64,000 nucleotides of DNA from Bradyrhizobium sp. SK17. GTDB taxonomy: Bacteria; Pseudomonadota; Alphaproteobacteria; Rhizobiales; Xanthobacteraceae. Numbering within the stretch: position 1 is the stretch's first letter; each line of letters starts with the position of its first letter. Both the position numbers and the translations under genes were made by a program. The stretch spans positions 4,913,001 to 4,977,000 of the forward strand of contig NZ_CP025113.1 of assembly GCF_002831585.1 (NCBI RefSeq), given 5' to 3'. Positions 18,298-26,525 of the stretch are shown here, one piece after another. The notes under the pieces are model-generated. The model made no database searches. It worked only from the letters and a program-made list of their open reading frames with translations, and was not told the origin of the DNA.

Positions 18298-19575
18298 ATG
18301 ACTGCCGAGACGCAACAACGAATCCTTGCCGCCGTTGACGAAGGATTCGATGCGCAGCTTGCGACGACGCAGGCCTTTGTCGCGATCCCCTCGACTCGCG
18401 GCGCCGAGGGGCCATGCCAGGACATGATCGGCGATTTGCTGCGCGAGCGTGGCTATGAGGTCGACGACTGGCACATCAATCTCGACGAGTTGAAGGACCT
18501 GCGCGGCTTCGGCCCGATCGAGCATGATTTCTCGAAAGCCCGTACGGTGGTCGGCACCTACCGCCCGGCGACCAATGCCGGCAAATCGCTGATCCTGCAG
18601 GGTCACTGCGACGTGGTGCCGACCGGCCCGCTCGAGATGTGGGAGACGCCGCCGTTCTCGCCGGTGATCAAGGACGGCAAGATGTATGGCCGCGGTGCAT
18701 GCGACATGAAGTCCGGCACCATCGCCGCGCTCTACGCGCTGGATGCGATCAAGAAGGCCGGGCTGAAGCCGACGGCGCGGATCCACTTCCAGTCCGTGAT
18801 CGAGGAGGAGAGCACCGGCGTCGGCGCGCTCTCGACCTTGCAGCGCGGCTATCGCGCCGATGCCTGCTTCATCCCGGAGCCGACCAACGGCACGATGATC
18901 CGCTCGCAGGTCGGCGTGATCTGGTTCCGCCTGAAGGTGCGCGGCTTCCCGGTGCATGTGTTCGAGGCCGGTGCCGGCTCGAACGCGATCATGGCGGCAT
19001 ATCATCTGGTGCATGCGCTGGAGAAGCTCGAGATCGCCTGGAACGAGCGCGCCAGGGCCGACAAGCATTTCAAGGACGTCAATCATCCGATCAACTTCAA
19101 CCCCGGCATCATCAAGGGTGGCGACTGGGCTTCCAGCGTGCCGGCCTGGTGCGACGTCGACTGCCGCATCGCGGTGCTGCCGGGCTGGTCGATCGCCGAG
19201 TGCCAGAAGGAGATTCTGGCCTGCGTGTCGGCGGCTGCCCGCGACCACCGCTTCCTCTCCAACAATCCGCCGCAGGTGGAATGGTCGGGCTTCCTGTCGG
19301 AAGGCTACGAGCTGGTGAACTCCGAGGCGCCGGAAGCCGCCTTCGCCAAGGCGCACCAGGCGGTCTATGGCGGGGCGGTGGAGGACCGCGCCTTCACCGC
19401 ACTGACCGACACACGGTTCTACGGCTTGAACTACGACATCCCGAGCCTGTGCTTCGGCGCCAGCGGCGCGGCGATGCACGGCTTCAACGAGTATGTCGAG
19501 CTGGACTCGCTACGGCAGTCGACCAAGGCAACCGCGCTGTTCATCGCGGAATGGTGCGGGGTGGAGAAGGCGTAG
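18298..19575 (+). CDS. M20 family metallo-deacylase (ArgE/DapE type)
   Basis: 425 aa, cytosolic. Zinc ligands and catalytic residues of the M20 family are visible: GHCDVVP (about 102-108), GRGACDMKSG (about 131-140) and the general-base segment EEES (about 165). A dimerisation insert runs from about 210 to 330, and the final His lies in GASGAAMHGFNEYVELDSL. The enzyme would hydrolyse an N-acyl amino acid or related amide; substrate unassigned. ATG 18298 follows CATGGAGCTGCCGA, where GGAG is well placed. Confidence 0.92.
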   Translation: MTAETQQRILAAVDEGFDAQLATTQAFVAIPSTRGAEGPCQDMIGDLLRERGYEVDDWHINLDELKDLRGFGPIEHDFSKARTVVGTYRPATNAGKSLILQGHCDVVPTGPLEMWETPPFSPVIKDGKMYGRGACDMKSGTIAALYALDAIKKAGLKPTARIHFQSVIEEESTGVGALSTLQRGYRADACFIPEPTNGTMIRSQVGVIWFRLKVRGFPVHVFEAGAGSNAIMAAYHLVHALEKLEIAWNERARADKHFKDVNHPINFNPGIIKGGDWASSVPAWCDVDCRIAVLPGWSIAECQKEILACVSAAARDHRFLSNNPPQVEWSGFLSEGYELVNSEAPEAAFAKAHQAVYGGAVEDRAFTALTDTRFYGLNYDIPSLCFGASGAAMHGFNEYVELDSLRQSTKATALFIAEWCGVEKA

Positions 19576-19591
19576 GTTCGCAGGTTCTGCT

Positions 19592-19710
19592 CGTCATTGC
19601 GAGGAGCGAAGCGACGAAGCTATCCATAGTGCCGCTTGCGGTGAGATGGATTGCTTCGCGGAGCCTGTCATCGGGCGCGCGTTCGCGCGACCCGTTGGCT
19701 CGCAATGACG
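19592..19710. repeat. Dispersed inverted repeat (CGTCATTGCGAG family)
   Basis: The outer arms CGTCATTGCGAG (19592-19603) and CTCGCAATGACG (19699-19710) are perfect complements. An inner pair GAAGCxATCCAT / ATGGATxGCTTC is imperfect. It overlaps the 3' end of the BtuF-like gene, whose last 13 codons and stop are repeat sequence. Repeats of this type are common in Bradyrhizobium intergenic DNA. Confidence 0.85.
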
Positions 19711-20507
19711 GGGTGAAACCTACCTAGCATTCCCCACAACGCCTTCACGATCGCATCGAGCCCATCGGTCAGCGCGGCGGGGCCGGGCTGGAGGATGATC
19801 GGCGACTTGATCTCGACGATGCGGTCGTTGCGCACGGCCGGAACGTCATTCCAGCCGTCACGCCTGCGGATGCGGTCGGGCACCACCTTCTTGCCGCACC
19901 AGGAGGCCAGGATCACGTCGGGCATCGCCTCGCGGACGGCTTCAGCCGAGACGATGCGATCCCGGGCGGCCTTGTGTGCGCGCAGATGCGGCAGCGCGTC
20001 CGCGCCGCCGGCGATCTCGATCAGCTCGGACACCCAGCCGATGCCGCTGATCAGAGGATCGTCCCATTCCTCGAAATAGACTTTTGGCCGCGGCGCCGGC
20101 CGCGGTGTTGCCCCGATCGCGGCCAGCCGTTGTTCGTAGCCCGCAGCGAGCTGTTCGCCGCGATCGGCTGCGCCCACCATCGCAGCCAGGGTGCGGATCA
20201 TCGCGAGGATGCCGGCGACGTCACGCTGGTTGAAGACATGGACAGCGATGCCGGCGCGCACGAGATCGGCGACGATGTCGGCTTGCAGGTCGGAGAAGGC
20301 GAGCACCAGATCGGGGTCGAGCGCCAAGATCTTCGGAATGTCGGCGGAGATGAACGCAGACACCCGCGGCTTCTCGCGGCGGACCTGCGGCGGCCGCACG
20401 GCGTAGCCGGAGACGCCGACGATGCGGTCCTGCTCGCCGAGCAGGTACAGCGTCTCGACCGTCTCTTCGGTCAGGCAGACGATCCGGCGGGGAGGGAAGT
20501 CACGCAT
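19668..20507 (-). CDS. BtuF-like ABC-type cobalamin/iron-chelate binding protein, no signal peptide
   Basis: 279 aa from ATG 20507. PRRIVCLTEETVETLYLLGEQDRIVGVSGYA, DIPKILALDPDLVLAF and ISGIGWVSELIEIAGGAD are typical of the class III periplasmic binding fold (BtuF/FecB). No hydrophobic leader is present at this or any upstream in-frame start, so the protein may be cytosolic or lack export. No permease or ATPase gene is adjacent. The last 13 residues (VIASQRVARTRAR) are encoded by a dispersed repeat, indicating a repeat insertion that moved the stop codon. Confidence 0.87.
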   Translation of the reverse strand: MRDFPPRRIVCLTEETVETLYLLGEQDRIVGVSGYAVRPPQVRREKPRVSAFISADIPKILALDPDLVLAFSDLQADIVADLVRAGIAVHVFNQRDVAGILAMIRTLAAMVGAADRGEQLAAGYEQRLAAIGATPRPAPRPKVYFEEWDDPLISGIGWVSELIEIAGGADALPHLRAHKAARDRIVSAEAVREAMPDVILASWCGKKVVPDRIRRRDGWNDVPAVRNDRIVEIKSPIILQPGPAALTDGLDAIVKALWGMLGRFHPVIASQRVARTRAR

Positions 20508-20654
20508 CGGCGACGATATGCAGGCTCGGCGGCCCCTTGTCACGGACGACATAACGTCATGGTCGCCATTACCTCGGACGTCATTGCCGGGCCCGGCCGA
20601 GCAATCCATCATGCTGCTATCAACCTCGAAGAAGACCACCAGCAGGGAGTGCCC

Positions 20655-21053
20655 ATGACGCCGCTCGAAAAGATCCAGTCGATGAAGATGCCGTTTGCGG
20701 AACTGAAGGGCGTCACCTTCACCGAGGCCAGTCAGGATCGCGTGGTCGCAAAGATGCTGGTGCGGCCGGACCTCTGCACCCTCCGCAACACGATCCACGG
20801 AGGCGCTGTGATGGCCTTCGCGGACTCGGTCGGCGCTGCCGCCACCGTGATCAACCTGCCGGAGGACGCCAAGGGCACCACGACGCTGGAGAGCAAGACC
20901 AACTTCATCGGTGGAGCCAAGGAGGGGAGTACCGTGATCGCGACGGCCACACCGGTTCATCGGGGCCGGCGGACCCAGGTCTGGCAGACCCGGTTGGAGA
21001 CGGAAGACGGCAAGCTCGTTGCGGTGATCACCCAGACCCAACTCGTATTATGA
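20655..21053 (+). CDS. PaaI family thioesterase (hotdog fold)
   Basis: 132 aa from ATG 20655, with GGGAG upstream. The hotdog-fold core is visible as RNTIHGGAVMAFADSVGAAA, with the conserved HGG and acidic Asp of PaaI-type acyl-CoA thioesterases, then TTTLESKTNFIGGAKEGSTVIATATPVHRGRRTQVWQTRL. It would hydrolyse an acyl- or aryl-CoA. It is divergent from the BtuF-like gene, with 147 bases between the start codons. Confidence 0.9.
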   Translation: MTPLEKIQSMKMPFAELKGVTFTEASQDRVVAKMLVRPDLCTLRNTIHGGAVMAFADSVGAAATVINLPEDAKGTTTLESKTNFIGGAKEGSTVIATATPVHRGRRTQVWQTRLETEDGKLVAVITQTQLVL

Positions 21054-21059
21054 TGAGGT

Positions 21060-21092
21060 GATGATGTGATTTGCCAATCACATCATTGTTTA
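21060..21092 (+). terminator. Probable terminator after the thioesterase gene
   Basis: An 11-bp perfect stem ATGATGTGATT / AATCACATCAT (21061-21071 and 21076-21086) has a TGCC loop. It is followed by TGTTTATT. The stem is AT-rich, so its strength is moderate. Confidence 0.55.
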
Positions 21093-21193
21093 TTCAAATG
21101 AATCTCAGTACTTGAATTATATGGTGCGGCGCACAATATAGGGCGGGTTAGGGAGTCGACGCCTCCTCGAGGGCTACCAAGAGGAGTTATGAA

Positions 21194-21817
21194 ATGAACC
21201 ACGATTCCACCAGTTCGACCTCTGCCCGGGGTACCGTGCGGACGTTGAGCCAGCAGGAGGAGCTTCCCCTGCTGCGCGATCATCTGCTGAGACTGGATCG
21301 AACCAGCCGTCATGATCGTTTTCATGGCTTCATCGACGACAGTTTTATCCGCCGCTATGCTGAGCGCTGCGCCAACGACGGCACCGTCATCATCGCCTAT
21401 TTCGAGGATGGCGTGGTCCGCGGCGCGGCCGAGCTGCACCCGCCGGAGCAGTCACCGGATGCGCAGCCCGAGATCGCTTTCAGCGTCGAGCGGTCGGCAC
21501 GGCGCAAAGGCGTCGGCAGCACGCTGTTCCGCAAGCTGATCACCGAGGCGCATGCCAAGGGCTACGGCAGCCTGCGCATCACCACCGGCGCGCAGAACGA
21601 TGCGATGCGGGCACTTGCCACCAAGTTCGGTGCGCAGCTGACCTTCCGTCACGGTGAGTCGACCGGGAGCATCGACCTGACCGAGCAGCACCAGCCTGAG
21701 CCGGCACCGCCGATCGCTCCGGTGACGCCGGTCGAGGCTGCACGCGCGATCGTCGACATGAACCGCGCCTATTGGCGAATGGTGATGCAGATGTCCGGCT
21801 GGGGCCGAGCAGCCTGA
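21194..21817 (+). CDS. GNAT family N-acetyltransferase
   Basis: 207 aa with AAGAGGAG upstream of ATG 21194. The core is GTVIIAYFEDGVVRGAAELH, then IAFSVERSARRKGVGSTLFRKLITEAHAKGYGSLRITT, with the acetyl-CoA-binding RRKGVGS (Q/RxxGxG/A motif), and NDAMRALATKFGA as the typical C-terminal helix. The substrate is unknown. The tail beyond residue 165 is Pro-rich and then helical. The upstream 140 bases are AT-rich. Confidence 0.88.
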   Translation: MNHDSTSSTSARGTVRTLSQQEELPLLRDHLLRLDRTSRHDRFHGFIDDSFIRRYAERCANDGTVIIAYFEDGVVRGAAELHPPEQSPDAQPEIAFSVERSARRKGVGSTLFRKLITEAHAKGYGSLRITTGAQNDAMRALATKFGAQLTFRHGESTGSIDLTEQHQPEPAPPIAPVTPVEAARAIVDMNRAYWRMVMQMSGWGRAA

Positions 21818-21840
21818 AGCTGAGATATCGGACGAGACGC

Positions 21841-21879
21841 AAAAAGGGCAATCCACTCAGTGGATTGCCCTTTTTCTTT
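21841..21879. terminator. Bidirectional Rho-independent terminator
   Basis: A perfect 17-bp stem runs from AAAAAGGGCAATCCACT to its complement, with a single-base loop region at 21858. It has T-runs on both strands (TTTTTCTTT on plus, TTTTT on minus). It lies between the acetyltransferase stop and the convergent gene ending at 21899. Confidence 0.92.
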
Positions 21880-21898
21880 GAACCAACGGATGTTGTTT

Positions 21899-22207
21899 TC
21901 AGGTGCCGGTGCGCTTGTCGGTGGCAAAGCGGCGGACCACGCGGCGCTCGACCACGACGGAGCGCTGCGCGCCCTGTTCGCCGGCGATCACCCGGGTCGC
22001 TGTGCCGGTGCGGGCGCTGACGCGCGCGGTCTTCTTCACCTCGGCCAGCACCTCGTCATAGGGCAGCCCCATCAAGGACGAGGCAATCTCGGCCTGGGCT
22101 TCGACGTCATCGGTGATGCCGATGGCAGCGAAGATTGCTTCCTCCAGCGTCGGCGGATCATGCCGCACGCGCCTTGTGCCGTATTTGGTGTTCCAGTCTC
22201 CGCTCAT
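21899..22207 (-). CDS. Conserved small cytosolic protein of unknown function
   Basis: 102 aa from ATG 22207 with a GAGG site. MSGDWNTKYGTRRVRHDPPTLEEAIFAAIGITDDVEAQAEIASSLMGLPYDEVLAEVKK is well-structured helical text, followed by a basic tail rich in Arg and Val. No known motif was recognised. The frame continues upstream to 22264 without a better start. Confidence 0.7.
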   Translation of the reverse strand: MSGDWNTKYGTRRVRHDPPTLEEAIFAAIGITDDVEAQAEIASSLMGLPYDEVLAEVKKTARVSARTGTATRVIAGEQGAQRSVVVERRVVRRFATDKRTGT

Positions 22208-22296
22208 CGCCGCCTCATCCTTGAATCGCGGGAGATACGTAAGGTGCCCAATGTTGCATTGCAATATGAATGTGGCATGGCAATCCAGCCATGCAG

Positions 22297-22596
22297 CTAG
22301 AGTCTCTCAATTTTGTGAGCGTCATAAAGTTCGATCGTGGTCGCGGCGGCCGCCAGGGATTGCAGCGAGCGGACAAAGTCGCGCGACGCGGGGACCGCAA
22401 AATGCGCTGCCAGCGCGGCGCGGTCGGCCCATTGCTCGAAAAACACCAGCCTGAGCGGATTCTCGCAGTCGACATGCACCGCGTGCGAGATGCATCCGGG
22501 CTCGGTGCGCGAGTGATGGACATGCTCAAGGCTCAATCGCCGTACCTCGTCAAAGCTGCCGGGGCGGGCGGTGACGCTGCCGGTGACGACGATCAT
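22297..22596 (-). CDS. Putative quinol monooxygenase / antibiotic biosynthesis monooxygenase (ABM) domain
   Basis: 99 aa from ATG 22596, with GAGGGGGAG upstream. MIVVTGSVTARPGSFDEVRRLSLEHVHHSRTEPGCISHAVHVDCENPLRLVFFEQWADRAALAAHF is a textbook ABM ferredoxin-like domain (YgiN-like, cofactor-free). The longer frame to 22659 begins inside a dispersed repeat and is rejected as the start. It may detoxify quinones; substrate not known. Confidence 0.9.
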   Translation of the reverse strand: MIVVTGSVTARPGSFDEVRRLSLEHVHHSRTEPGCISHAVHVDCENPLRLVFFEQWADRAALAAHFAVPASRDFVRSLQSLAAAATTIELYDAHKIERL

Positions 22597-22616
22597 GATC
22601 TCCCCCTCTTGTTTGA

Positions 22617-22661
22617 GCGTGATCTCTTCGGAAAACCGCTTGGCACTTTTCCGGATCATGC
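22617..22661. repeat. 45-bp palindromic repeat (copy B)
   Basis: GCGTGATC at one end and GATCATGC at the other, with inner arms CGGAAAACCGC and ACTTTTCC. It ends one base from the TAA stop of the minus-strand gene at 22663. It shares length and ends with the copies at 31402 and 57457. Confidence 0.85.
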
Positions 22662-22662
22662 C

Positions 22663-23346
22663 TTACGGGGCGGCTTCCGCCCCTGACGTAGTGATCGGCT
22701 GCTGCGGCCAGCGCTTGAGCGCGGCGCGACCGGCATCGGTCAGCACATAGATGCCCCGCTCGGCGCGATCGAACCAGCCATAGACATTATGCTGCAGGAT
22801 CTTGCCGGCGTCCGGAATCTCGACACGCAGGTCGCGGAGCCGCCGGGGCCCATCCGACATCGCACAGGCGCAGGCCAGCGCCTGCTGGCGATAGGCGGTC
22901 ATGATCGGCGCCCGTGTCGAGCCGCCCATCGCGGGATCGCCCTTGCGCTTGCGATGCTCGGTGATCAGCCGCGAGCGCTTCTTCGGATTGCGACGCGGTG
23001 CCGCAGTCGGCGGCGGCACCAGCACCTCGACGTCGCCGCGGTCGGTGACGCCGAGCATGCCGAAGCCGAGCCGCCGGCACAGATTGCGATAGCGCGCGTC
23101 GCTCTCGCGACCCTTGCCGCGGGCTGAAACCTTGGCCGCGATCCACACCTCGTCGGCAGCGCCGGCGCGGTCGACCGCCTGCAAGATCAGTTCGAGATTG
23201 AAGGCGAGCTTGAGCTCTCCGACCACGACGACGGGCGGATCGTCGGCGCTGAGCGCCACGAGGTCACAGCCACCGATCTCGCCCTTCACCGTGAAGCCGA
23301 GCTTTTCGAGGAAGCGTTTGACGGGCAGATAAAGCGCGGTTTCCAA
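22663..23346 (-). CDS. DUF2161-like protein with PD-(D/E)XK nuclease-type fold
   Basis: 227 aa from TTG 23346, with AGGAG 8 bases upstream; the domain begins exactly there (ETALYLPVKRFLEKLGF). GGCDLVALSADDPPVVVVGELKLAFNLELILQAVDR gives the D-(x15)-ExK pattern of PD-(D/E)XK enzymes (Asp about 28, Glu 44, Lys 46). A central basic stretch (RRNPKKRSRLITEHRKRK) is followed by a winged-helix-like C-terminus (GKILQHNVYGWFDRAERGIYVLTDAGRAAL). DUF2161 proteins are annotated as predicted phosphodiesterases; target unknown. It is divergent from the GrlR-like gene. Confidence 0.82.
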   Translation of the reverse strand: METALYLPVKRFLEKLGFTVKGEIGGCDLVALSADDPPVVVVGELKLAFNLELILQAVDRAGAADEVWIAAKVSARGKGRESDARYRNLCRRLGFGMLGVTDRGDVEVLVPPPTAAPRRNPKKRSRLITEHRKRKGDPAMGGSTRAPIMTAYRQQALACACAMSDGPRRLRDLRVEIPDAGKILQHNVYGWFDRAERGIYVLTDAGRAALKRWPQQPITTSGAEAAP

Positions 23347-23480
23347 CGGGCAGGCTCCTGCGGCGTCGGCCGCGACTCGGTGCCGCAGCATAGCGCGGAA
23401 TTGCGCCGGCCGAGGCGGATGCAATTGCCCAAAGCTCGGCCAGACAGGTATTGTCGGGCCTGGAAGGCGCAAGCATCTTC

Positions 23481-23825
23481 ATGATCCGGAACGGGCTCTA
23501 CCACATCACTGTCGAATTCCTCGACGGCGTCTCTGGCGGAAACCAGGGCGTGATGGTGCTGCGTGACGGTCAGATGCGGGGCGGCGACTCGTTCTTCTTT
23601 GCCTATGGCAGCTACACGGCGGCCGACGGCAAGTGGAAGGGCGAGGTCACCAACCAGGAGCACTCGCCCACCTATGGCGCGCGCCCGGTATGGGAACGCA
23701 AGGTGGTCACCATCGGCTTCACCGGAACTTATACCGATGAGACCGCCGAAGGCGACGGCATGGCACTCGCCGGCAAGCAGAGCATTCGCTTCAGGTCAAA
23801 GCTGCGGCTGCTGGTTGCCGACTAA
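23481..23825 (+). CDS. GrlR-like regulatory protein, single domain
   Basis: 114 aa from ATG 23481. MIRNGLYHITVEFLDGVSGGNQGVMVLRDGQMRGGDSFFFAYGSYTAADGKWKGEVTNQEH is the GrlR fold signature (GLY-I, GVMVL-DG, GGDS-FY-GSY), named for a type III secretion repressor of enteropathogenic E. coli. Here no secretion genes are nearby, so the role is open. It is closely related to the second half of the protein at 28920. The ribosome site is weak, and a TTG at 23451 is an alternative start. Confidence 0.8.
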   Translation: MIRNGLYHITVEFLDGVSGGNQGVMVLRDGQMRGGDSFFFAYGSYTAADGKWKGEVTNQEHSPTYGARPVWERKVVTIGFTGTYTDETAEGDGMALAGKQSIRFRSKLRLLVAD

Positions 23826-23845
23826 GCGTTCAATCGGCGAACCGC

Positions 23846-24526
23846 CTAAACCCGGCCATTGACCGGCAGCAGCGCGCCGGTGACAGCGCTGGCGGCGTCG
23901 CTGGCCAGGAACAGGATGACGTCGGCGAGTTCCTTCGGCGTCACCCATTTGGAGATATCGGCCTTCGGCATCGCGGCGCGATTGGCCGCGGTGTCGATGA
24001 TCGAGGGCAGCACGGCGTTGACCGTGACCTTGCCCTTGAGCTCGGCGGCGAGCGACTCGGTGAGGCGGTGCACACCGGCCTTCGATGCCGCATAGGGTCC
24101 CATGCCGGACGCCGCCTGCAACGCGCCCAGCGCGCCGATATTGACGATCCGGCCGGCGCCGGATTTGACGAGATGCGGGATCGCGGCATGCGAGGTGTTG
24201 AACGCGGTCATCACGTTCATCGCATACATGCGCTGCCAGGTCGCGGGATCGCCGTCGCTCACCGCCTCGAAGGTGAAACCGCCGGCGATGTTGATCAACC
24301 CGTCGAGCCGGCCGAAATGCGCCGCCGCCTTGTCGATCGCCGCCTTTGCCTGCGCGGTATCGGTGAGGTCGACACCGCCGAGTTCGATACGATCAGCCGT
24401 CGACGCAAGCTGCGAGGCGGCGTGATCGACGCCGGCAATCCGCGCGCCGCGCGCCAGGGCTTCCGCGGCGACCACTTTGCCAAGCGCGCCGAGGGCGCCT
24501 GTGATGACGATGGCTTTTCCGTTCAT
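23846..24526 (-). CDS. Short-chain dehydrogenase/reductase (SDR)
   Basis: 226 aa. The cofactor loop TGALGALG (9-16), NIAG (79-82), and catalytic Tyr145 and Lys149 in YAASK are all present. HAASQLAS after the second strand suggests NAD(P) specificity that cannot be settled by eye. The C-terminus GALLPVNGRV is the normal SDR end. The gene is short for the family (about 250) but complete. It is convergent with the GrlR-like gene, with a 20-base gap. Substrate unknown. Confidence 0.92.
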   Translation of the reverse strand: MNGKAIVITGALGALGKVVAAEALARGARIAGVDHAASQLASTADRIELGGVDLTDTAQAKAAIDKAAAHFGRLDGLINIAGGFTFEAVSDGDPATWQRMYAMNVMTAFNTSHAAIPHLVKSGAGRIVNIGALGALQAASGMGPYAASKAGVHRLTESLAAELKGKVTVNAVLPSIIDTAANRAAMPKADISKWVTPKELADVILFLASDAASAVTGALLPVNGRV

Positions 24527-24649
24527 GGCGGTCTCCGTAAACGCAACTGACTGCGACCACTATGATCAGGCGGAATTCATTTGCAATGCCGCCGATTTCG
24601 CCTCCTACTGCGCGCATTCATTCGTTCATTCACCCCAAGGATGTTTGCG

Positions 24650-25357
24650 ATGCCGACACCGAGGCCGTGCGAAACCCATCTCGAACTCGTCAAGTTCAGT
24701 TACGGATTGCCGCATCTTGCGCAGGCGCTCGAACGCGAGCGCAAGGTCAAGATCGTTGCTCTCGGATCATCATCGACCGCTGGAGCCGACCGAATTCTCC
24801 CGTTTCCGCCCCGGCTGGAGATGTTGTGGAGGAACCAGAAGCAGTCGTTCGGCCGCATGATCGACATCATCAACCGGGGGATCGGCGGGCAGGAAGCGCC
24901 GGAAGAGTTCGCGCGCATCGAGTCCGACGTCATTGCCGAGGCGCCGGTGATGGTGATTTGGCAGGTCGGCACCAACGCCGTGTACAAGAACTACAACTTC
25001 GATCAGGTGCAAGCGACATTGGAGGCGGGACTCGATGTGCTCGCCGGGTTGCCGCTGGACGTCGTGGTGATGGATTCGCAATACACCCAGGCAATCGTCG
25101 GCACGCCGGACGTGCTGAAGCTCGCCAACCAGTTCATGTCGATGATCGCTGACGTCGCTGCAAGCAGGAAAGCCAACCTGTTCTGCCGCTTTGCGCTGAT
25201 GAGGCAATGGGTCGATGCCGGAATTCCGCTCTCCGAACTCGACGATGGTGCGCAGGAACATCTTCATACGAGCGAGTGGGCGACCGATTGCGTCACTCAG
25301 GCGCTGCTCGGAGCGATCAACGATGCGGTGGCACGCAGCGCCAGCGCGTCGTCCTGA
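24650..25357 (+). CDS. SGNH/GDSL hydrolase family protein
   Basis: 235 aa from ATG 24650 (AAGG 9 bases upstream; ATG 24641 is an alternative with no spacing). Block I is VKIVALGSSSTAGAD, with the nucleophile Ser in GSSS rather than GDS. Then INRGIGGQEAPE (block II Gly) and VIWQVGTNAVYKN (block III Asn in GTN) are seen. The C-terminal LHTSEW region may hold the block V His. Likely an esterase or acylhydrolase. No signal peptide, so probably cytosolic. Confidence 0.85.
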   Translation: MPTPRPCETHLELVKFSYGLPHLAQALERERKVKIVALGSSSTAGADRILPFPPRLEMLWRNQKQSFGRMIDIINRGIGGQEAPEEFARIESDVIAEAPVMVIWQVGTNAVYKNYNFDQVQATLEAGLDVLAGLPLDVVVMDSQYTQAIVGTPDVLKLANQFMSMIADVAASRKANLFCRFALMRQWVDAGIPLSELDDGAQEHLHTSEWATDCVTQALLGAINDAVARSASASS

Positions 25358-25469
25358 CTACGTAAGACTACGGAGGTGGGGTGGTTGGATAAAATTTTCG
25401 GCAGTTCTGTAAGTCGTTCGCAGAACCCTTTTCGTAGAAACGGAACTCCAGCCAAGCCAGGGGTTTTCG

Positions 25470-25676
25470 ATGGGATATCTTCCGGATCACGGTTTACCGC
25501 TCGTTCAGCTTAAGGAGCAGCGGCGTGACCTCGTGGTTGCGCTCCAGAATCGCACCGGACCGGTGAGCAGCTGGGAGTTGATGCAGATCGCGGCGATCCA
25601 GCAGGCCATCTCGGCCTTCGAGGATGTGATCGCCGATCTCGATGCCGAGCTCGAACTCGAGGCCGCCGCGGCCTGA
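25470..25676 (+). CDS. Small hypothetical protein, helical
   Basis: 68 aa with AGGGG before ATG 25470. VQLKEQRRDLVVALQNRTGPVSSWELMQIAAIQQAISAFEDVIADLDAELELEAAAA is predicted two-helix or coiled-coil text. It ends 9 bases before the end of the convergent phosphatase gene. No family was recognised. Confidence 0.65.
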   Translation: MGYLPDHGLPLVQLKEQRRDLVVALQNRTGPVSSWELMQIAAIQQAISAFEDVIADLDAELELEAAAA

Positions 25677-25685
25677 GCCAAGCTA

Positions 25686-26429
25686 TCAGGCCTGCAGGTA
25701 GCGGCCTTCGAGCGCCTTGCGTTCGGCCTGGCCGAGCCCAAGGCCATCCCGGAAATAATTGTCGAGGCTGCCATAGTCGGCCTCGACCGCCTCGAACGCA
25801 GCCTCCAGGAACGCCGCGCGCACGGTGCCGAGCACCTGCTTGACGTCGTCGGGCAGCTCGGTGCTGTGGGCGGGATCGCGCTTGTAGAACTGATTGGTCA
25901 ACAGATAGTCGTCTGCGATCACCTGCTCGGACACGCCGAGTGCGTGCAGGATCAGCGCGCAGGCGAAGCCGGTGCGGTCCTTGCCGGCGGTGCAGTGGAT
26001 CACCAGCGGTGCGCGGTCTTCGAGCAGATGTGCAAACAGCGTGCGATAGCGCTGGGTGTTGTCCTGGACATAGCCGCGATAGGAATCCCGCATCACGTCG
26101 ATCGCGTCGGCTTCGGAGAGCTGGCGGTTGCCAGCGATCTCGCGCAGCGCGGCCACCACCGTCGGCTCGACGGGAAGCGAATGCACGGTGATGTCGGTCA
26201 TGCCGCACAGCGCTTCGGCGCGCTCGGTGACGCCGCGAAAATCGAACGCGCTCTTGACCCCGAGCGTGCGCACCACGGCGACGTCCTGCTCGGTGAGGTG
26301 TGCCAGATGGTTGGAGCGGAAGATCTGCCGCCAGCGCACCGTCCGGCCGTCGCGCGTCTGGTAGCCGCCAAGGTCACGGAAATTGCTGGCGCCGGCGAGA
26401 TTGAGATGGCGGGCGGGGGCGTCTGACAT
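25686..26429 (-). CDS. Tyrosine-protein phosphatase (Y_phosphatase3/DSP type)
   Basis: 247 aa. The N-terminus NLAGASNFRDLGGYQTRDGRTVRWRQIFRSNHL is typical of the family. The P-loop HCTAGKDRTG holds the catalytic Cys near residue 146 and Arg 152, giving CxxGKDR as in Listeria LipA and mycobacterial PtpB-type enzymes that act on phosphotyrosine and phosphoinositides. AFDFRGVTERAE supplies a conserved Asp/Arg region. Cytosolic; the substrate is not evident from neighbours. Confidence 0.92.
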   Translation of the reverse strand: MSDAPARHLNLAGASNFRDLGGYQTRDGRTVRWRQIFRSNHLAHLTEQDVAVVRTLGVKSAFDFRGVTERAEALCGMTDITVHSLPVEPTVVAALREIAGNRQLSEADAIDVMRDSYRGYVQDNTQRYRTLFAHLLEDRAPLVIHCTAGKDRTGFACALILHALGVSEQVIADDYLLTNQFYKRDPAHSTELPDDVKQVLGTVRAAFLEAAFEAVEADYGSLDNYFRDGLGLGQAERKALEGRYLQA

Positions 26430-26525
26430 CGGGCGGGCCTGTTGCAGCTGTTGAGATCCTGGCTCAGTCTTGGCGCGAATGGATCGGCGCAGACAGGTCT
26501 ATAGCCGGCCCGCCGGGAGGAGAAT

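Noticed and set aside
22597..22659. Upstream extension of the quinol monooxygenase frame
   Set aside because: The extra codons are translated repeat DNA, and a strong ribosome site precedes ATG 22596.
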